Shown here: piece by piece, positions 7,237 to 14,496 of the stretch
Layout: the number at the start of each line of letters is the position of its first letter
Position numbering within the stretch: position 1 is the first letter of the stretch
From: Halorubrum ezzemoulense DSM 17463
GTDB lineage: Archaea > Halobacteriota > Halobacteria > Halobacteriales > Haloferacaceae
NCBI RefSeq assembly: GCF_002114285.1
Contig: NZ_NEDJ01000032.1
Location: 1 to 35,791 of the forward strand
Length of the DNA: 35,791 bases
Direction: 5' to 3'
Position numbers and translations under genes: made by a program
Notes under the pieces: model-generated
Told to the model about the DNA's origin: nothing
Databases searched by the model: none
Seen by the model: the letters and a program-made list of their open reading frames with translations, nothing else

Positions 7237-7242
7237 TAAAAC
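7237..7242 (-). promoter_or_regulatory. TATA-like box of the HisG-like gene
   Basis: On the minus strand GTTTTACG lies about 25-30 bases before the ATG at 7213. This fits a leaderless transcript and supports that start over the longer upstream frame. Confidence 0.45.
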
Positions 7243-7313
7243 GGGTTGCGTTTTTCAACCGGGGTGCCGCCGACGGCGTTCGGCGTCGCCGCTCGATCGT
7301 CGAAACGGAGCGG

Positions 7314-9242
7314 CTACGGGCCGAACGCCTCGTTGAGCCGGGTACGGAACTCGTCGAGCTCGTCGAGGTGGTCGTTGATCTCATCTAGCTCGGCGGCAAC
7401 GTCGTCGAGGTCCTCTCCGAGCCGGTCCTCGATGTCGGTGAGCCGGCTGTCCACCTCCGCGAGGTCGTCCCACAGGTCGTCGAATTCCTCGTCGAAGCGG
7501 GCGAGTCCGGACTCCACGTCGTCGACGCGCTCCGCGACGCCGGCCGCGCGGTCCTCGGCGCTTTCGGCCCGCTCTTCGGCGTTCTCGGCGCGTTCGGCCG
7601 CCCTGTCGACCTCCTCGTACAGCGTCTCCACGTCGTCGCCTAGGTCGTCGACCGTCTCCGCGGCGGCGTCCGCCGTCCCCTCCACCCGGTCGACGTCGTC
7701 GGCGAGGTCTTCGACGTCGCTCTCGACGGCCGAGACGCCGTCTCGGACCGACTCGACGGTTTCCTCGACGGACGCGACCTCGTCCTCCACGCCGCGCACG
7801 TCACCTTCCACGCTGCGAACGTCGTCTTCGACCGCCTGTACGTCGTCTTCGACCGCCTGTACGTCGTCTTCCACGCCGCGCACGTCGTCTTCGACCGCCT
7901 GTACGTCGTCTTCCACGCCGCGCACGTCGTCTTCGACCGCATCGAGGTCGGTCTCGACGGTCTCCACGCGCTCGTCGACCGCATCGACCGCGTCGGAGGT
8001 CGACGCGACCGCGGAGTCGACGCGGGCGACGTCCGACTCGATCTCCTCGCGATCGTCTTCCGCGTCGTCGAGGCGATCGTCGAGGGCGTCGACCTCGGAC
8101 TCGACGGCGTCCACACGCTCGTCGATCCCGTCGAGGATCTCTCGGGCGGTCCCCTCGCCGTCGATGAACTCCGCGAGCGCGTCGGCGTACGCCTCGATGT
8201 CGGCCACGCTCGACTGGAGTCGAGCGATCCGCACGTCGACGCTGCGCGGCACGCTCGCGTCGAACGCCCTCTCGATGGTCTCGATGTCCTCCTCGTCGGC
8301 CGCCCCGGTGCGGATCTCGGCCGCTAACGCGGCCGCGAGACCGCCTTCGCCCGGAAGACTCGCCTCGTCCGTCTCGTCGGTTTCGTCGAGTTCGTCGGCT
8401 TCCGTTCCGTCTTCGTCGGCTTCCGTTCCGTCTTCGTCGGCGACTTCCGGCTCGTCTTCGACGGCCGACTCGGCGGCTGTGTCGTCTGTTTCGGGCGTTT
8501 CGTCGGGCTCATCGGCAGGGGTTGTCTCTTCGGCTCCGGCCTCGGGTTCGACCGCGGCGCCGACCGATTCCCCCTCATGTGGGGACACCGCGGCCGTCCC
8601 GTTGTCGGCGACCGTTCGCGGCTCGGGGGTGTCGGGCTCAGGATCGGCCTCGGTTTCGCGGCCGGCGGCGGCTTCCGTGGCGCTCTCTGCCTCCGGTTCC
8701 GGTTCCGCCGCGGGTTCCGGGCCGGGATCGCGGGCCGAGGCGCCCTCACCGGACTCCGCGGGGTCTCCCGCCAACAGTTCGTCCTCTTCCGCCATTCCGG
8801 GGAGCGTCGCGCGGTCGCCGGAGAGCACCTCTCGGACGGCGTCCGTGTCGCCGGCGCCGAGGACGTCTTCGATCTCCTCGCCGACCGGCACGTGTTCGAT
8901 CACCGGCGTGCCGAGGAACCCGTCGAGGTCGGGGTCGTCGTCGCGGATCCCGAACACCGTCTCGACGGTCTCGTCGGGGTCTATCACCCGTTCGAACTCC
9001 ACGCGGTGGTCCTTGTACGCGGTCCAGTTCTCGCTCTCGTACTCCGGGTGGAACCCCACTCGGTCCATCGGGAACGACTCCGGGATCCGGTCGACGATAC
9101 GCACCCGTACGGGGTCCTCACGGTGTGAGGAGAGGGTGTACATCACCGCCGGCACGGGGAACGCGTCGTCCGTGAAGGATTTCTCGACGCGGATGCCGTC
9201 CTCGTCGACGGTCGTGGCCGCCTCCGCCGTCCGTTCGCTCAT
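7314..9242 (-). CDS. Large acidic coiled-coil protein, haloarchaeal, function unknown
   Basis: This 642-residue protein has three parts. An N-terminal globular domain (about 10-115) contains GIRVEKSFTDDAFPVPAV and SENWTAYKDHRVEFERV. A long low-complexity Glu/Ala/Thr/Pro-rich region spans about 150-300. A long coiled coil (about 330-640) includes tandem heptads of the VEDDVRG / VEDDVQA type (near 432-482). There is no signal peptide or membrane segment. It resembles haloarchaeal proteins with a conserved head and a spacer-like rod; a structural or chromosome-associated role is speculation. A TATA-like ATTTAAG lies 24-30 bases before the ATG. The gene stands alone between the HisG-like and MBL-fold genes on the same strand. 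Confidence 0.85.
   Translation of the reverse strand: MSERTAEAATTVDEDGIRVEKSFTDDAFPVPAVMYTLSSHREDPVRVRIVDRIPESFPMDRVGFHPEYESENWTAYKDHRVEFERVIDPDETVETVFGIRDDDPDLDGFLGTPVIEHVPVGEEIEDVLGAGDTDAVREVLSGDRATLPGMAEEDELLAGDPAESGEGASARDPGPEPAAEPEPEAESATEAAAGRETEADPEPDTPEPRTVADNGTAAVSPHEGESVGAAVEPEAGAEETTPADEPDETPETDDTAAESAVEDEPEVADEDGTEADEDGTEADELDETDETDEASLPGEGGLAAALAAEIRTGAADEEDIETIERAFDASVPRSVDVRIARLQSSVADIEAYADALAEFIDGEGTAREILDGIDERVDAVESEVDALDDRLDDAEDDREEIESDVARVDSAVASTSDAVDAVDERVETVETDLDAVEDDVRGVEDDVQAVEDDVRGVEDDVQAVEDDVQAVEDDVRSVEGDVRGVEDEVASVEETVESVRDGVSAVESDVEDLADDVDRVEGTADAAAETVDDLGDDVETLYEEVDRAAERAENAEERAESAEDRAAGVAERVDDVESGLARFDEEFDDLWDDLAEVDSRLTDIEDRLGEDLDDVAAELDEINDHLDELDEFRTRLNEAFGP
7797..7950. 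repeat. 21-bp tandem repeats encoding heptads
   Basis: About seven imperfect 21-base units alternate two types, one coding VEDDVQA (plus-strand GTCGTCTTCGACCGCCTGTAC, here given only as type) and one coding VEDDVRG. Units are nearly identical in DNA, indicating recent expansion or correction. The repeat stays in frame, so copy-number change would only lengthen or shorten the rod by heptads. Confidence 0.8.
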
Positions 9243-9265
9243 ACTCCACGGTCCCGGAGCAGGGG

Positions 9266-9272
9266 CTTAAAT
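9266..9272 (-). promoter_or_regulatory. TATA-like box of the coiled-coil gene
   Basis: Minus-strand ATTTAAG lies 24-30 bases before the ATG at 9242, a leaderless promoter layout. Confidence 0.55.
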
Positions 9273-9335
9273 TCCACGGGCCGGGTTTCGCCGGTGATAA
9301 CCGATACGCCGCGAAAACGGCCGCTCAGCTCCCGT

Positions 9336-10169
9336 CTACAGGTCTATTCGATCGCCGATCTCCACGATCTCCAGCCGATCCGGAGACTCGTAGCTCCGCA
9401 CGTGGTCGTGGAGCGCGGTCGGGTCGGCGGTCAGCCCCTTCCACATGTCCCAATGGGTCGGGACGAGGCGGTCGAGGCCGAGGTCGTTCGCGGCCGTCGC
9501 GATCTCGTTCTCGTCGCTGTACCACTTCGTCTGAACCGGTTCGCCCGTCTCCTTGTCCGGTATCGTGCCCTCCGAGCCGAACGCCAGGATGCCGAGGTCG
9601 ATGTCGAACCGCTCCGCGAGCCCCTCGAACGTCGGCGACGGCTTGCTGTCCCCGGCGTGGAACACCGTCCCGGCGTCGTGTTCGATCACGTAACCCACCG
9701 GATGCGTGGCGTCCGCGTCGCGGGTCTCGACGACGTGAACGGTGAACTCGCCGATCCGCAGCTCGTCGCCCTCCGTCACCTCGGTGAACTGGGCGTCGTC
9801 GATCGCGTACTCGTCGGTCCACCGCTCCTCTTCGCGCGCGACCGCGAGCGAGTCGTCGGGCGCGACGAGGTCAGCGTCCGCGTTGGCGAGGATCGGCGCC
9901 TGCGAGGGCCCGTGAACGTGATCCGTGTGCTCGTGGGTGGCCAACACCGCGTCCGCGACTTCGACGTCCTCGGGGTCGAAGGGAATCGGGATCATCCGTA
10001 CCGTCCGCGGCGGGTCGCCCGTGCCCACGTACGGGTCGATCCAGAGGACGGTCCCCTCGCTCCCCTTGATCGCGAAGCCGTTACAGCCTAGGTACCACAG
10101 CGCCACCGTGTCGGGGTCGGCGTCCGCGACCGCGCGCGGCAGCCAGTCGCCCCAGTCGGAGTCTGTCAT
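9336..10169 (-). CDS. MBL-fold metal-dependent hydrolase, UlaG-like
   Basis: This 277-residue cytoplasmic metallo-beta-lactamase-fold hydrolase has the metal motif HEHTDH at residues 79-84, preceded by WIDPYVG at 43-49. Later ligands are in VFHAGDSKPS (His/Asp) and VPTHWDMWKG. The closest broad family is UlaG (L-ascorbate-6-phosphate lactonase) and its many uncharacterised relatives. No sugar-phosphate genes are nearby, so the substrate cannot be assigned. A TATA-like AATTATTA lies 27-34 bases before the ATG. Confidence 0.88.
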   Translation of the reverse strand: MTDSDWGDWLPRAVADADPDTVALWYLGCNGFAIKGSEGTVLWIDPYVGTGDPPRTVRMIPIPFDPEDVEVADAVLATHEHTDHVHGPSQAPILANADADLVAPDDSLAVAREEERWTDEYAIDDAQFTEVTEGDELRIGEFTVHVVETRDADATHPVGYVIEHDAGTVFHAGDSKPSPTFEGLAERFDIDLGILAFGSEGTIPDKETGEPVQTKWYSDENEIATAANDLGLDRLVPTHWDMWKGLTADPTALHDHVRSYESPDRLEIVEIGDRIDL

Positions 10170-10195
10170 ACCCCGTGCTGCGTGAGCGCCGGGGG

Positions 10196-10203
10196 TAATA
10201 ATT
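10196..10203 (-). promoter_or_regulatory. TATA-like box of the MBL-fold gene
   Basis: Minus-strand AATTATTA is 27-34 bases before the ATG at 10169, fitting a leaderless or near-leaderless start. Confidence 0.5.
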
Positions 10204-10229
10204 CCGGAGTGGGTCGGATTCGCTCGGGT

Positions 10230-10250
10230 GCGTCCAAATTTGTCGGACGC
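10230..10250. repeat. Inverted repeat with an AT-rich centre
   Basis: GCGTCC (10230-10235) and GGACGC (10245-10250) flank AAATTTGTC. It lies in the 220-base gap between the TrkA gene stop and the MBL-fold promoter. It could be a 3' hairpin of the TrkA transcript or an operator for the MBL gene; the sequence does not decide. An AT-rich stretch with a direct repeat TATATC-GC-TATATC lies further along at about 10292-10306. Confidence 0.35.
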
Positions 10251-10389
10251 GCGAAGCCGGAATGTCGTTTGAGACGGAACTCGTAAATCGTATATCGCTA
10301 TATCAAATCTGGGCGACGAGCGACGAGAAACACCCAGTCACGAACGGGCCCTGAGCGGTCGCGACGGCGGTCGCGGCCGTCGGGCGAGG

Positions 10390-11043
10390 TCACCCGCGAA
10401 AGAGTTTGACGACCTCGTCGACGACGTCCGACTCGACGGCGAGGATATACTGTTCTGACGGTTCCAGCAGCGTGTCGGGACCGGCGAGCGACTCTCGGTC
10501 CGACGTGGAGATGAGGAGACTCCCGGCCGGAAGGGCGATCTCGTCGAGCCGGCGTCCCGCGACGGGGGCGGACTCGGAGACGGTCACCTCGATGATGTCG
10601 AGGTCGGCGGTGGGGAACACGAGCGTTCGGATCTCTTCGCCGGTGAGCATATCGGCCGCGTGGTCGCCGCCGAGCGACTGCGGTAGCAGCGTGGCGTCGA
10701 CGACCTCGCCGTGTTCCTGTTCGGTCCGCGACTCCGACCTGGCCAGGGTCCGGATAGCCGGCGCGAGGTGGTGCGCGGTCATACAGATATCCGTGTTCGT
10801 CTCCGTCTCGTCGGTCAGCGCCGCGATAGCGTCGGCGTTTCGGAGGTCCGCCTGCCTGAGGATCGACTGCTCGGTGGCGTCGCCGTGGATCACGGGGCCG
10901 CGGTACGCGTCGGACAGCTTCTCGACGCGGTCCGCGTCCACCGCGATCAGCAGCACCTCGTGGCCCTGTTCGGTGAGGTTCTCCGCAGTCTGGAGTCCGA
11001 CTCGCCCGCCGCCGGCGATGACGAATCGCTTTGACTGGGTCAT
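10390..11043 (-). CDS. TrkA family NAD-binding regulatory protein
   Basis: This 217-residue cytoplasmic protein has an N-terminal Rossmann RCK/TrkA-N domain (residues 1-120) with the dinucleotide motif GGGRVG (11-16) and an acidic residue closing strand 2 (LLIAVDADR). A linker leads to a TrkA-C domain (about 135-217) ending YILAVESDVVDEVVKLFRG. Such proteins gate transporters or channels in response to NAD(H) or other ligands. It is divergent from the APC permease, whose downstream neighbour is a paralogue of the same length. That context suggests regulation of amino acid transport rather than the Trk potassium system, as no TrkH gene is present. The ATG is supported by a TATA box 26-32 bases upstream. 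Confidence 0.9.
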   Translation of the reverse strand: MTQSKRFVIAGGGRVGLQTAENLTEQGHEVLLIAVDADRVEKLSDAYRGPVIHGDATEQSILRQADLRNADAIAALTDETETNTDICMTAHHLAPAIRTLARSESRTEQEHGEVVDATLLPQSLGGDHAADMLTGEEIRTLVFPTADLDIIEVTVSESAPVAGRRLDEIALPAGSLLISTSDRESLAGPDTLLEPSEQYILAVESDVVDEVVKLFRG

Positions 11044-11068
11044 CGTGTCGTCCCTCGGCTTCCGACGG

Positions 11069-11094
11069 CTTTAATCCGGGCCGGATTCCGGCCC
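11069..11094 (-). promoter_or_regulatory. TrkA gene promoter with abutting 17-bp palindrome
   Basis: Minus-strand ATTAAAG (11075-11069) is a TATA box 26-32 bases before the ATG at 11043. Two bases further upstream begins a perfect palindrome GGGCCGGA-T-TCCGGCCC (11078-11094), covering the place where TFB would bind next to the TATA box. This looks like an operator. Confidence 0.5.
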
Positions 11095-11177
11095 TCTGGA
11101 ACAACTACCAGCGCGCTGCCGCCGGGCGGGCGTATCAGGCCCCGCCACGATTCCGCGACTCCCGAATTCACCCGGGG

Positions 11178-11184
11178 TATAAAG
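11178..11184 (+). promoter_or_regulatory. TATA box of the APC permease operon
   Basis: TATAAAG is the clearest TATA box in this part of the window. With usual spacing transcription would start near 11207-11212, just before the ATG at 11214 of a short upstream ORF and about 35-40 bases before the permease ATG. Confidence 0.65.
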
Positions 11185-11213
11185 TGACGAGAGTACCAGT
11201 TTCGGGGCGTACG

Positions 11214-11249
11214 ATGGACGATACGGGAATCGGCTTTCACGACCGATGA
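11214..11249 (+). CDS. Possible 11-residue upstream ORF / leader peptide
   Basis: The ATG at 11214 opens MDDTGIGFHDR and stops with the TGA at 11247-11249, which overlaps the permease ATG as ATGA. Its ATG sits where a leaderless transcript from the TATA box at 11178 would begin. The permease ATG at 11246 has no Shine-Dalgarno-like sequence. Translation of the short frame could therefore deliver ribosomes to the permease start. It may be chance; no conservation data are available here. Confidence 0.35.
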   Translation: MDDTGIGFHDR

Positions 11250-12700
11250 GCGGAAGCGAGACTCGTTCTCCGGAAGCCGAGCTCGGACTGCTCGACGCGA
11301 CGATGATCGGCATGGGGGCGATGATCGGTGCCGGCATCTTCGTACTGACCGGACTGGCCGCGGAAATCGCCGGTCCGGCGGCGATCGTCGTCTTCGCGCT
11401 CAACGGGGTCGTCACCGCGTTCACCGGCCTGTCGTACGCCGAACTCGCCAGCTCGATCCCGAAGAGCGGCGGCGGGTACGCGTTCGTCCGGGAGATATTC
11501 GACGACCTCTCGTCGTTCATCATGGGCTGGATGCTCTGGTTCGCGTACATGATCGCCGGGGCACTCTACGCGCTGGGATTCGCTCCGAACTTCCTCGAAC
11601 TGCTCCACGTCTACGGGGCCGTCGCTCCGCCGGAGGAGGTCGGTGACGTCATCCTTCCCGTCGTCGGCGCGCAGGTCAGCCCGGGCTTCCTGCTGGCGTT
11701 CGTCGCCGTCTTCGTGTTGGTGGCGCTCAACGCCGTCTCAACGGCCGCCAGCGGGAAGGCAGAGACGGTGTTCACGATAATCAAGGTGAGCATCCTCGTG
11801 GTGTTCGTCGCCTTCGGGCTGGCGTCACCGATGTTCTCGGGCGCCGAGTTCCAGCCGCTGTTCCCCGCGGGCGGCGGAGCGGGAGCGGTCCTACCGGCGA
11901 TGGGGCTCACGTTCATCGCCTTCGAGGGGTACGACCTCATCACGACCGTCACGGAGGAGGTCAAGAATCCCCGGGAGAACATTCCGAAGGCGATCTTTGT
12001 GAGCCTCGCCGTGACCGTGGTCGTCTACCTGGCCGTGGTCACCGTCGCCGTCGGAACGCTCGGGGCAGAGGGGCTCGCGGAGGCGGGGGAGGCCGGGATC
12101 GCCACGGCGGCGACCTCGTTCATGCCGACCGGGCTCCCGATCATCCGGAACGGCGGCGCGCTGGTCGTCTTCGGCGCCGTGTTCTCGACGCTGACGGCGC
12201 TAAACGCGGTCGTGATCGCCTCTTCGCGGGTCGCGTTCTCGATGGGACGCGAGGGGCAGTTGCTCCCCTCGTTCGGCCAGATCCACCACCGATACGGGAC
12301 GCCGTTCGTCGCGATCCTCGCGAGCGCCGTGGTCATGTTGGGCTCCGTCGCGCTGCCGACGCAGAGCGCGGGGAACATGTCGAGCCTCTTCTTCCTGCTC
12401 CCGTTCGTCATCGTCAACGTCGCCGCGATCAGGCTGCGACGCGAGCGACCCGACATGAACCGTCCATACGAGATGCCGTTCTATCCGGCCCCGCCGCTGA
12501 TCGGCATCGCGCTCAACCTGGTCTTGACCGGGGTGCTCGTGGAGTACCTGCTGCGGACGGACCCGTTGGCGCTAGCGCTCAGCGCGGCGTGGATCCTGCT
12601 CGGCGGCGCCGCGTATCTCGCGCTCAACAGACTGCGGGCGGAACCGGACGCGGACTCGGCGGCGGCAGACGCGACAGCCATTCCGGAGACGGAGGACTGA
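11246..12700 (+). CDS. APC superfamily amino acid permease
   Basis: This 484-residue secondary transporter has about twelve hydrophobic segments, starting with LGLLDATMIGMGAMIGAGIF (helix 1 with the broken GxxIGAGIF substrate motif). Other family marks are SYAELASSIPKSGGGYAFVRE after helix 2 and FIAFEGYDLITTVTEEVKNPRENIPKAIF (split below 20 here: FEGYDLIT, then EEVKNPRENIPKAI) after helix 6. The last 30 residues are acidic and cytoplasmic. It is probably an amino acid or polyamine proton symporter; specificity is not readable. It forms an operon with a TrkA-type gene that starts 4 bases after its stop. The start at 11246 matches the family N-terminus; no in-frame start exists just upstream. 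Confidence 0.92.
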   Translation: MSGSETRSPEAELGLLDATMIGMGAMIGAGIFVLTGLAAEIAGPAAIVVFALNGVVTAFTGLSYAELASSIPKSGGGYAFVREIFDDLSSFIMGWMLWFAYMIAGALYALGFAPNFLELLHVYGAVAPPEEVGDVILPVVGAQVSPGFLLAFVAVFVLVALNAVSTAASGKAETVFTIIKVSILVVFVAFGLASPMFSGAEFQPLFPAGGGAGAVLPAMGLTFIAFEGYDLITTVTEEVKNPRENIPKAIFVSLAVTVVVYLAVVTVAVGTLGAEGLAEAGEAGIATAATSFMPTGLPIIRNGGALVVFGAVFSTLTALNAVVIASSRVAFSMGREGQLLPSFGQIHHRYGTPFVAILASAVVMLGSVALPTQSAGNMSSLFFLLPFVIVNVAAIRLRRERPDMNRPYEMPFYPAPPLIGIALNLVLTGVLVEYLLRTDPLALALSAAWILLGGAAYLALNRLRAEPDADSAAADATAIPETED

Positions 12701-12704
12701 ATCC

Positions 12705-13358
12705 ATGACGAGTTCACTCGACATCGTGATCGCGGGCGGCGGACGTGTCGGCTTCCAAACGGCTGAGCTACTCGCAGACCACGGCCACGAGGTGACGATC
12801 GTCGAGCGGGACGAAGACGTCGTCTCCGAGATCGCAGACGAGTACGTCGCCACGGTGATCCGCGGCGACGCGACGAACCCCGACATCATCGAGCAGGCCG
12901 GCGTCGAACGGGCGGACGTCGTCGCGGCGCTCACCGGGGAGACGGGGCTCAACCTCGCGGTCTGTCTGGCCGCCAGGGAGCTCTCTCCGGGGACTCGGAC
13001 GGTGGCTCGCATCGACCGGGCCGCCGGCGAGGCGTACACGCGGTTCGTCGACGCGGTGTTGTTCCCGGAGCGAGCAGGTGCCCGCGTGGCGGCGAACGAG
13101 ATCGTCGGTGACGACGTCCAAGCGCTGACGGACGTGACGGGCGACCTCGACATCATGCTCGTCCGCATCGCGGAGGGAGCGCCGGCCGCCGGGAAGTCGC
13201 GCACGCAGGTCCGGTTTCCGGACGGTACCCTGGTCGTCTCCGCCGCGGACGCCCAACAGGTCGCCCGTCCCGACACGACGCTCACGCCGGGGAAGCGCTA
13301 CGTCGTCGCCGTCGAGCCCGGCGTGGCCGACGAGGTGATGAACCTCCTTCAGGGGTGA
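12705..13358 (+). CDS. TrkA family NAD-binding protein, paralogue of the gene at 10390-11043
   Basis: This 217-residue protein has a TrkA-N Rossmann domain with GGGRVG (residues 11-16) and the strand-2 acidic end VERDED, then a TrkA-C domain ending YVVAVEPGVADEVMNLLQG. It is the same length as the divergent paralogue and aligns with it throughout (for example VIAGGGRVGFQTAE against VIAGGGRVGLQTAE). It starts 4 bases after the permease stop, so it is co-transcribed with the permease and is most simply its cytoplasmic regulatory subunit. No potassium channel or TrkH gene lies nearby. Confidence 0.9.
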   Translation: MTSSLDIVIAGGGRVGFQTAELLADHGHEVTIVERDEDVVSEIADEYVATVIRGDATNPDIIEQAGVERADVVAALTGETGLNLAVCLAARELSPGTRTVARIDRAAGEAYTRFVDAVLFPERAGARVAANEIVGDDVQALTDVTGDLDIMLVRIAEGAPAAGKSRTQVRFPDGTLVVSAADAQQVARPDTTLTPGKRYVVAVEPGVADEVMNLLQG

Positions 13359-13509
13359 GCAGGACCGACGTGTACGCCGGCTCCCAGTGACACTCTCTCC
13401 ACGGGGACGTTCGGGCGGCGCGTGTGTCGTTGCGGCGACGGCCCTCTCGGGTCGCTGTCAGCGTGGGCGACGGGTTGAAGCGCCGTCTGACCGTTGCTAA
13501 GCTGTATGC

Positions 13510-14097
13510 GTGACGACGACCTCGGAGCAGGCGGAGCGGCCGCCGACGCCGCGACCGACCCGGCCGAACCTGCCCGTCACACGACCGTTCGGGACGCCGA
13601 GTGAGCGTCCGATGGCAGTCCGTGCGCTACGTTCTCTCGTCGCTATCCTCGTCGGACCGCACGAGCTCGCGCACGCGGCGGTGGCGCGACTGGCCGGCAT
13701 GCCCCCCGAGATCACGCTTCTCCCGGAACACGCGAGCGGGATTCCCTTGGGGCAGTTCGACGCGACGATTCCGCCGTCGACGTCGACGAGCGTCATTCGG
13801 GTCTGCGCGCTCGCGCCGCTCCCGATCAACCTCGCCGTCGCCGTCGGAGTGGGGACCGCGCTGCCGGCGGACTCCCCGCTCGCGGTCGCGTTGTTTCCGC
13901 TGATCGCGTACTGGGCCACGCTCTCGGGCGGGGACGTGGCCGTCGCGGCGAACCCGGTGGCGGCGCGGAACGCGGGTCGGTTTCGCGCGCCGGGACGGTG
14001 GTGGCAGACGGTCGCGTCGCTCCTGCTCGTGCCCCCAGTGGCGGTCGCCGTCGCGGTGTCGCTGCTCGTCGACCTCCCACCGCCGGTCCCCCCCTAG
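13510..14097 (+). CDS. Putative membrane metalloprotease-like protein with HExxH motif
   Basis: This protein has 195 residues from the GTG at 13510, or 161 from the in-frame ATG at 13612. After a Pro/Thr-rich N-terminus comes MAVRALRSLVAILVGPHELA, with HELAH at residues 51-55 inside the first hydrophobic helix. Two further hydrophobic segments follow (about 97-130 and 163-187). HExxH within a membrane helix is the zinc site of site-2-protease-like and DUF3267-like enzymes. A possible third ligand is the Asp of SGGDVAVAANPVAARNAG between the later helices, but the classical LDG motif is absent. It is not co-oriented with an obvious partner. Start choice and activity are uncertain. Confidence 0.65.
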   Translation: MTTTSEQAERPPTPRPTRPNLPVTRPFGTPSERPMAVRALRSLVAILVGPHELAHAAVARLAGMPPEITLLPEHASGIPLGQFDATIPPSTSTSVIRVCALAPLPINLAVAVGVGTALPADSPLAVALFPLIAYWATLSGGDVAVAANPVAARNAGRFRAPGRWWQTVASLLLVPPVAVAVAVSLLVDLPPPVPP

Positions 14098-14198
14098 CGG
14101 CCACTCCGCCGGACCCGCGTCGGCACCGGTCGCGTAACGAGCGGTCGGCCGGCTGCGAGGGCCTTTCGCGGTCGATACGGGCCGATCGCGACCGAGGA

Positions 14199-14204
14199 TT
14201 TAAT
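14199..14204 (+). promoter_or_regulatory. TATA-like box of the small MCHGR gene
   Basis: TTTAAT lies 30-35 bases before the ATG at 14234, a leaderless spacing. The following stretch (14209-14230) is AT-rich. Confidence 0.5.
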
Positions 14205-14233
14205 CCTCCGCAATTAGTATGTTATACTGTACC

Positions 14234-14374
14234 ATGTGTCACGGACGCACTCCGCGAGAGTGGACGCGAGACGAAGAGGCGACGACCGAGGAGACCGCCG
14301 AAGACCCGTCGCTGTCCGAACCCGACGAGGCGACGGACGTCGAGATCCTCACGGACGGCGGCGACGACGAGTAA
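14234..14374 (+). CDS. 46-residue acidic small protein
   Basis: The frame opens MCHGRTPREWTRDEEATTEE and ends VEILTDGGDDE. It is strongly acidic with one Cys-His pair directly after the start. The promoter is well placed and the composition is typical of haloarchaeal proteins. I recall small haloarchaeal proteins with a conserved Met-Cys-His start but cannot name the family. The function is unknown; a metal-binding N-terminus is only a suggestion. A T5 run at 14413-14417, about 40 bases after the stop, could end the transcript. Confidence 0.6.
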   Translation: MCHGRTPREWTRDEEATTEETAEDPSLSEPDEATDVEILTDGGDDE

Positions 14375-14412
14375 CCCGGCGGTCGACTCGCCGGTCGCCG
14401 TCGCGCCACTGC

Positions 14413-14417
14413 TTTTT
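14413..14417 (+). terminator. Possible U-run terminator after the small acidic gene
   Basis: TTTTT follows the TAA at 14374 by about 40 bases in GC-rich surroundings. Archaeal termination often needs only a U-run. Evidence is weak. Confidence 0.25.
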
Positions 14418-14496
14418 CGAGGCGATGCCGACCACCGACCGCCGCCGCCGCGATCCGTGAGGAACGCTTAGGAGCGATCCGGTACATGGATCCCGC

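Noticed and set aside
7214-7384. Longer start for the HisG-like gene
   Set aside because: The extra residues are Ser/Arg/Thr low complexity, the family begins at VAVPRKGRP, and a TATA-like box sits just before the ATG at 7213.
7246-9270. 674-residue Ser-rich plus-strand frame
   Set aside because: It is the complement of the acidic coiled-coil gene; the Ser/Arg/Thr composition is an artefact of Asp/Glu codons read in reverse.
10362-10382. CGACGG-N9-CCGTCG repeat just after the TrkA stop as terminator
   Set aside because: Short arms in GC-rich sequence occur often by chance and no U-run follows.
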